Shown: piece after piece, positions 5,267 through 5,954 of the stretch
Layout: each line of letters starts with the position of its first letter
Numbering within the stretch: the first letter of the stretch is position 1
Assembly: GCA_023252065.1 (NCBI GenBank)
Contig: JAHEXO010000158.1
Span: 1-5,954, forward strand
DNA length: 5,954 nt
Origin: Nocardioides sp.
Lineage (GTDB): Bacteria; Actinomycetota; Actinomycetes; Propionibacteriales; Nocardioidaceae
Reading direction: 5' to 3'
Made by a program: the position numbers and the translations under genes
The notes under the pieces: model-generated
The model's input: only the letters and a program-made list of their open reading frames with translations
The model's database searches: none
What the model was told of the DNA's origin: nothing

Positions 5267-5954
5267 AACCTCGTCGCCGGGTCGCCCGGCCGGGGCGAGG
5301 GTGAGCAGGTCGCGACCGCTGCGGAAGGCATCGGGTGGCGAGGTCATCGGCTCCACCGCCAGCGACCGGCGCGACGCGGCACCGGGCTGGTCGTCGGCGC
5401 TGTAGACCATCAGCCACGGGTGGTGGCGGTCGACCCACAGCGCGACCCCGCGGCCGCTGGCCGGGTCGCGCACCTCGACCGTCGCCGTACCGCTCTCGGA
5501 GCGCGCCAGGTCGCCGAACGCGTCGTCGAGCACCGTGTCGCGCACCGGCCGGGCCATCCGGAAGTCGTACGGCGTGCCGTCGACGGCCTCCTCGCCGACC
5601 GGGAGCTTCCGCTCGTCGGCGAGCAGGCGGAGCGAGGCGGGCAGCGTCAGCTCCCACCCGTCGACGGGGCCCTCACCGGCGGTCAGGTAGGGGTGTGCAC
5701 CCGAGGCGTAGGGGGCGGGACGATCACTGAGGTTGGTCGCGGTCTGGGTGACGGTGAGGCCGTCGGCCGAGAGGTCGAAGACGACGTGGAGGTCGAGGGT
5801 CCAGGGATAGCCGCTCTGCGCCATCAGCCGGCAGCCCAGCGAGATCGACGTCTCGGCGTGCTCCTCCACGGTCCAGGCCGCCCAGCGGACCAGGCCGTGC
5901 GACGCGTTGTGCCGCGACGGTTCGGTGAGCGCGAGCTGCAGGTCACGCCCGTCG
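5234..5954 (-). CDS. Aldose 1-epimerase (GalM-like), 5' end outside window
   Basis: This enzyme interconverts alpha and beta anomers of aldoses such as glucose or galactose in the cytoplasm. 239 residues are visible, reading in from the right edge as DGRDLQLALTEPSRHNASHGL. About 50-65 N-terminal residues are missing compared with the usual ~300. The catalytic set is present: H19 (NASHGLVRW) for substrate binding, H87 (SGAHPYL) as the general acid, and E201 (LAVEPMTSPPDAF) as the general base. The spacing and the NxxHG, GAHPYL and EPMTSPPDAF motifs fit the actinobacterial GalM/YphB-like branch. Any GTG or ATG further inside the frame, for example the GTG at 5869, would delete H19 and is therefore internal. 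The gene converges on the his operon, its TGA lying inside the 3' end of the PH-domain gene. The sugar substrate is unknown, so I give no gene symbol. Confidence 0.92.
   Translation of the reverse strand, partial: DGRDLQLALTEPSRHNASHGLVRWAAWTVEEHAETSISLGCRLMAQSGYPWTLDLHVVFDLSADGLTVTQTATNLSDRPAPYASGAHPYLTAGEGPVDGWELTLPASLRLLADERKLPVGEEAVDGTPYDFRMARPVRDTVLDDAFGDLARSESGTATVEVRDPASGRGVALWVDRHHPWLMVYSADDQPGAASRRSLAVEPMTSPPDAFRSGRDLLTLAPAGRPGDEVSVSWGIRALH
5276..5290 (+). terminator. Possible hairpin terminator of the hisE-hisG-PH operon
   Basis: GCCGGG (5276-5281) and CCCGGC (5285-5290) form a perfect 6-bp G-C stem with a TCG loop, starting 10 nt after the stop codon of the PH-domain gene. There is no T-tract. 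It lies inside the coding sequence of the opposing epimerase gene, encoding the C-terminal Pro/Gly/Arg stretch, so codon constraint alone could explain it. The position is good for ending the operon; the evidence is otherwise weak. Confidence 0.3.

Overview
The window is high-GC DNA with strongly G/C-ending codons, GTG starts and short intergenic gaps, which points to an actinobacterium. The hisE-hisG-PH-domain cluster and the style of the proteins suggest a Propionibacteriales/Nocardioidaceae-like organism; that placement is inference, because there is no rRNA or other marker here.

Layout. (1) 2-2659 (+): the C-terminal ~885 residues of a large ATP-binding LuxR-family (LAL) transcription regulator, cut by the left edge. 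(2) 2660-2787: a short intergenic region rich in inverted repeats, leading into a 72-residue small exported or membrane protein (2788-3006, +) of unknown family. (3) 3020-3598 (-): a GNAT (RimJ/RimL-type) N-acetyltransferase, convergent with the small protein and divergent from the his genes. (4) 3656-5266 (+): a compact hisE-hisG-PH-domain membrane protein operon. HisG and HisE carry out steps 1 and 2 of histidine biosynthesis, and the third gene overlaps hisG by 17 nt. (5) 5234-5954 (-): an aldose 1-epimerase (GalM-like) gene, cut by the right edge, whose 3' end overlaps the PH-domain gene tail-to-tail by 33 nt.

The his operon and the epimerase are ordinary chromosomal genes. The less explained part is on the left: the LAL regulator uses visibly more A/T-ending codons than hisG, and the small protein behind it has an unusually structured leader. 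Two stems are nested there, the outer one reaching into the ATG start codon, and a third pairing option would cover the Shine-Dalgarno sequence. The 57-bp gap between the acetyltransferase and hisE appears to hold two back-to-back promoters placed so that both mRNAs could be leaderless. I see no CRISPR, tRNA, rRNA, insertion sequence or phage feature, and no gene-free stretch over 300 bases.
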